This document shows, piece after piece, positions 60,907-64,000 of a DNA stretch of 64,000 bases (position 1 is the first letter of the stretch; every line of letters starts with the position of its first letter). Position numbers and translations under genes: made by a program. The notes under the pieces were generated by a model. That model was given only the letters and a program-made list of their open reading frames with translations. It did not search any database and was not told the origin of the DNA. Origin of the DNA: Bacteroidota bacterium (GTDB lineage Bacteria; Bacteroidota; Bacteroidia; Chitinophagales; UBA10324); assembly GCA_014190575.1 (NCBI GenBank), contig BJGQ01000013.1:1-64000 (forward strand), in the 5' to 3' direction.

Positions 60907-63900
60907 ATGCCCGAATATTCCCACCTACACAATCATACTCAGTATTCTTTGCTCGATGGAGCATCGAATATTGATAAGATGATGACCAAAGCAATTGCTG
61001 ATAACCAAAAGGCGGTTGCCATTACAGACCATGGAAACATGTTTGGTGTATTTCAGTTTGTAAGCACGGCGCACAAAAAAGGAATCATCCCAATTGTTGG
61101 TTGCGAATTTTATTTATGTGATAATCATTTTGATAAAACCGATTCAACCCGATACCATCAATTGTTGTTGGCGAAAGATGAAGTAGGTTATAAAAATTTA
61201 ATGAAACTGAGTTCGCTTGGTTTCATGGAAGGATTTTATTTCAAACCAAGGATTGATAAAGCAGTTTTGTTGCAACACAAGGATGGATTAATTGCAAGCA
61301 CTTGTTGTTTAGCAGGAATTGTTCCTCGTACCATTTTAAGAAAAGGTGAAACTGAAGCTGAAAAAGAATTCCGTTGGTGGGTCGATAATTTTGGTGACGA
61401 TTACTACATCGAATTACAGCGGCATGGGATTGAAGACCAAGATAAAGTGAATGAAGTATTAGTGCGTTGGGCAAAAAAATACAATGTAAAAATGATTGCC
61501 ACTAATGACACGCACTATGTCGAAGATTCGGATTCGGAAGCACAGGATATTTTGTTGTGCATTCAAACTGGAAAAGATTACAACGACCCGAATCGTATGC
61601 GTTTTCAGGGGCACGAATTTTATTTTAAAACACAAAATGAAATGAATGAGTTGTTTGCCGATTTGCCAATAGCGCTCGACAACACACTCGAAGTAGTTTC
61701 TAAAATCACCAACTTAAAATTAGAGCGCGATATATTATTACCTGCTTACACAGTTCCCGAAAAATTTCCTGACCAGCAATCGTATCTGGAACACTTAACT
61801 TTTGAAGGAGCAAAAAAAAGATATGGCGAAGTAAATGAAGAAGTTCGTTCGCGATTAGAATATGAATTGAAGGTGATTCAGAACATGAAATTCGCCGGAT
61901 ACTTTTTAATCGTACAGGATTTTATAACTGCTGCAAAAGATTTAGGTGTGGCTGTTGGCCCCGGTCGCGGTTCGGCTGCGGGCTCCGCGGTTGCTTACTG
62001 CATTGGCATCACAAACATTGACCCTATTAAATATCGATTGCTGTTCGAGCGGTTCCTGAATCCGGAGCGTGTGAGCATGCCCGATATGGATATTGATTTT
62101 GATGACAATGGACGGCAACGAGTGATTGATTATGTAGTACAGAAATATGGTCGCAATCAGGTTGCACAGATTATCACCTTCGGAACCATGGCTCCGAAGA
62201 TGGCAGTGAAAGATGTATCGCGTGCATTGGGTGTTCCGTTGATTGAAGCGAATGCAATTGCGAAACTTATTCCTGAAAATCCGGGAATGACTTTCGCCCG
62301 TGCGTATGAAATGAATAAAGATTTAGTGTTGATGAAAGAAAAAGCATCGCCACTTATTTTAAAAACATTGCGTGTTGCTGAAACATTAGAAGGATGTTCG
62401 CGCCACACAGGAGTTCATGCAGCAGGAATAATTATAGCGCCAAGTGACATTCGCGAATACATTCCGGTTTCGAAGAACAAAGATTCTGATTTGTTTGTGA
62501 CTCAATATTCCGGAAAATACATTGAGAGTGCCGGCATGTTGAAAATGGATTTTCTTGGGTTGAAAACACTTTCTATTCTGAAAGATGCCATTCGTTTCAT
62601 CAAACAAAATCATGGAGTTGAAATTGATTTAGATAAAATTCCGCTTGATGATTCAAAAACTTTAGAACTTTTTCAGCGTGGAGAAATGACCGGCGTGTTT
62701 CAGTTTGAGAGCAAGGGCATGCGCGAATATTTAAAGTTGCTGAAACCAACAAACATTGAAGACCTGATTGCGATGAATGCTTTGTATCGCCCGGGCCCAA
62801 TGGGAAACATACCGGAATACATTGCTCGCAAGCATGGTCGCAGTCTGGTTGTATATCCGCATGCCATGATAAAAGAAATTCTGGAACCAACATTTGGTAT
62901 CATGGTTTACCAGGAACAAATTATGCAAGTGGCGCAAAAGATGGCGAACTATACATTGGGTTCTGCCGACTTGTTGCGAAAAGCAATGGGAAAAAAGAAT
63001 GCAGCAGAAATGCAGAAGCATCGGGCAATTTTCAGTGAAGGCGCAATGAAAAATGGAACTACTGAACAAGAGGCGAGTGATATTTATGACACTATGGAAA
63101 AATTTGCAGAGTATGGTTTCAACCGGTCTCACTCGGTGGCTTATGCAGTTATCGCTTTTCAGACTTCATACTTGAAAGCTCATTACCCTGCTGAGTTTAT
63201 GGCGAGCGCGCTCACACACAACATGACAAGTGTGGAAGAGATGCAGAAATTTTTAAGTGATTGTAAACGGCTTGGAATAAAAACACTCGGCCCGGATATT
63301 AATGAGAGCGAAGAAGTTTTTTCTGTAAAGAGTGGTGCAATTCGATTTGCATTAACTGCAGTTAAAGGTGTAGGTGAAGCTGCAGTAAATTCATTAATGG
63401 AAGAGCGAAATACAAACGGACCATTCAAAGGAATTTTTGATTTAGCAAAAAGGATAGGAGGGAAGGGCGTAAATAAAAAATTATTGGAAGCATTAATTTA
63501 TGCTGGCGGTTTCGATTGTTTTACCAATGTTCATCGTGCGCAATATTTCGCTACTTTTACCGGAGAAAAAGTAAACATGATTGAAAAGGCATTCAAGTAT
63601 GCAAGTGGAAATACCAATGGAAAAAAAACAACAGGTTCATCATTATTTGGTGATGTAGTTCATGATGCTCCAAAAGAACCTGAGTTTCCGCAAGTGGAAC
63701 ATTTGAATCAGTTTGAAAAATTGCACAAGGAAAAAGAAGTGACCGGTATATTTTTAAGTGGTCATCCGCTGGAAGATTATATGCGTGAAGTAGAAAAATT
63801 CAGAACCTGCCCCATCAATCAAATTGATAATTTCCGAAATCAGGATGTTGCACTCATTGGATTAATTACTGAAGTGAATCATCGTACTGCGCAAAACGGA

Positions 63901-64000
63901 AATCCTTTCGGTTCTTTTAAGTTGGAAGATTTTGAAAGTGAAATGACCGTTACTGTATTTGGGAAAACTTACATTGAAACCAATAAGTATTTTCAGCATC
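60907..64000 (+). CDS. dnaE: DNA polymerase III alpha subunit (DnaE), 3' end outside window
   Basis: Starts at ATG 60907 (PEYSHLHNHTQYSLLDGA) and stays open to the end of the window, about 1031 residues. The N-terminal PHP domain has HLHNH and VAITDHGNMFG intact. The palm has PGRGSAAGSAVAYC and the catalytic acidic cluster SMPDMDIDFDD (Asp near 393 and 395). Fingers and tandem HhH follow: NRSHSVAYAVIAFQTSYLKAHYP, ALTAVKGVGEAAVNS. An OB-fold is beginning at the end (IGLITEVNHRTAQNGNPFG). It is the replicative polymerase catalytic subunit. No second PHP or exonuclease insertion is seen, so it is DnaE, not PolC. Confidence 0.96.
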   Translation, partial: MPEYSHLHNHTQYSLLDGASNIDKMMTKAIADNQKAVAITDHGNMFGVFQFVSTAHKKGIIPIVGCEFYLCDNHFDKTDSTRYHQLLLAKDEVGYKNLMKLSSLGFMEGFYFKPRIDKAVLLQHKDGLIASTCCLAGIVPRTILRKGETEAEKEFRWWVDNFGDDYYIELQRHGIEDQDKVNEVLVRWAKKYNVKMIATNDTHYVEDSDSEAQDILLCIQTGKDYNDPNRMRFQGHEFYFKTQNEMNELFADLPIALDNTLEVVSKITNLKLERDILLPAYTVPEKFPDQQSYLEHLTFEGAKKRYGEVNEEVRSRLEYELKVIQNMKFAGYFLIVQDFITAAKDLGVAVGPGRGSAAGSAVAYCIGITNIDPIKYRLLFERFLNPERVSMPDMDIDFDDNGRQRVIDYVVQKYGRNQVAQIITFGTMAPKMAVKDVSRALGVPLIEANAIAKLIPENPGMTFARAYEMNKDLVLMKEKASPLILKTLRVAETLEGCSRHTGVHAAGIIIAPSDIREYIPVSKNKDSDLFVTQYSGKYIESAGMLKMDFLGLKTLSILKDAIRFIKQNHGVEIDLDKIPLDDSKTLELFQRGEMTGVFQFESKGMREYLKLLKPTNIEDLIAMNALYRPGPMGNIPEYIARKHGRSLVVYPHAMIKEILEPTFGIMVYQEQIMQVAQKMANYTLGSADLLRKAMGKKNAAEMQKHRAIFSEGAMKNGTTEQEASDIYDTMEKFAEYGFNRSHSVAYAVIAFQTSYLKAHYPAEFMASALTHNMTSVEEMQKFLSDCKRLGIKTLGPDINESEEVFSVKSGAIRFALTAVKGVGEAAVNSLMEERNTNGPFKGIFDLAKRIGGKGVNKKLLEALIYAGGFDCFTNVHRAQYFATFTGEKVNMIEKAFKYASGNTNGKKTTGSSLFGDVVHDAPKEPEFPQVEHLNQFEKLHKEKEVTGIFLSGHPLEDYMREVEKFRTCPINQIDNFRNQDVALIGLITEVNHRTAQNGNPFGSFKLEDFESEMTVTVFGKTYIETNKYFQH

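Overview
The window is chromosomal DNA from a member of the Bacteroidota. It is AT-rich and start codons are preceded by A-rich stretches rather than Shine-Dalgarno motifs. Several secreted proteins end in type IX secretion (T9SS) sorting domains: type A tails at 8999-9421, 15759, 17746 and 39873, and a gliding-motility-type (CHU_C, type B) tail at 29987. Other phylum markers are GWxTD, DUF2723, DUF4783, PafA-like phosphatase, HU-CCDC81/SPOR and PepSY-like proteins, plus promoters resembling TTTG-N19-21-TAnnTTTG. I cannot place it below phylum with confidence.\n\nLayout. 142-3289 is a compact envelope operon: a small membrane protein, a LolA-like protein, a YidD homologue carrying a signal peptide, and two related TPR/membrane-hairpin proteins. 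3290-8926 holds a Cys/Met PLP enzyme, a DinB protein, a small unknown protein, a secreted GH2 glycosidase and CutC. 8999-9817 is a scar region: a beheaded T9SS cargo gene ending at REP-like hairpins, flanked by an 11-bp direct repeat. 9818-19347 carries a CAP protein, a DUF2723 membrane protein, a GWxTD lipoprotein, RlmB and two T9SS cargo proteins. 19374-25317 carries a MATE transporter, tRNA-His with its promoter and terminator, a Tat-type superoxide dismutase, a copper P1B-ATPase, a tiny Cys-rich lipoprotein and a MauE/DoxX-thioredoxin protein. 25325-34757 carries GH20, an alpha/beta hydrolase, a coiled-coil protein, a GNAT enzyme, a PKD/CHU_C adhesin-like protein, two small proteins and a PafA-like phosphatase.\n\n35041-39759 encodes topoisomerase IV (ParE, ParC). 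39873-45858 carries a secreted cytochrome c/copper monooxygenase-like protein, an HU/SPOR envelope protein, a deoxynucleoside kinase, FolK and SppA. 45919-53708, all on the minus strand, is an orphan secreted protein followed by an RND tripartite efflux operon (TolC, adaptor, pump) and three upstream small exported proteins. 54064-60779 holds a lipoprotein coupled to GpmI, then DUF4783-NadC, and a translationally coupled LTA-synthase-like enzyme and diacylglycerol kinase, then a SUI1/YciH factor. DnaE begins at 60907 and runs off the window.\n\nMost of this is ordinary chromosomal backbone. The most interesting points are the YidD/LolA-like/TPR module, the LtaS-like/DAG-kinase pair suggestive of diacylglycerol recycling in a diderm, and several dispersed repeat families. 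Two of those repeats lie in frame inside signal peptides and one ends a truncated gene. I found no CRISPR array, rRNA, phage or intact insertion sequence.
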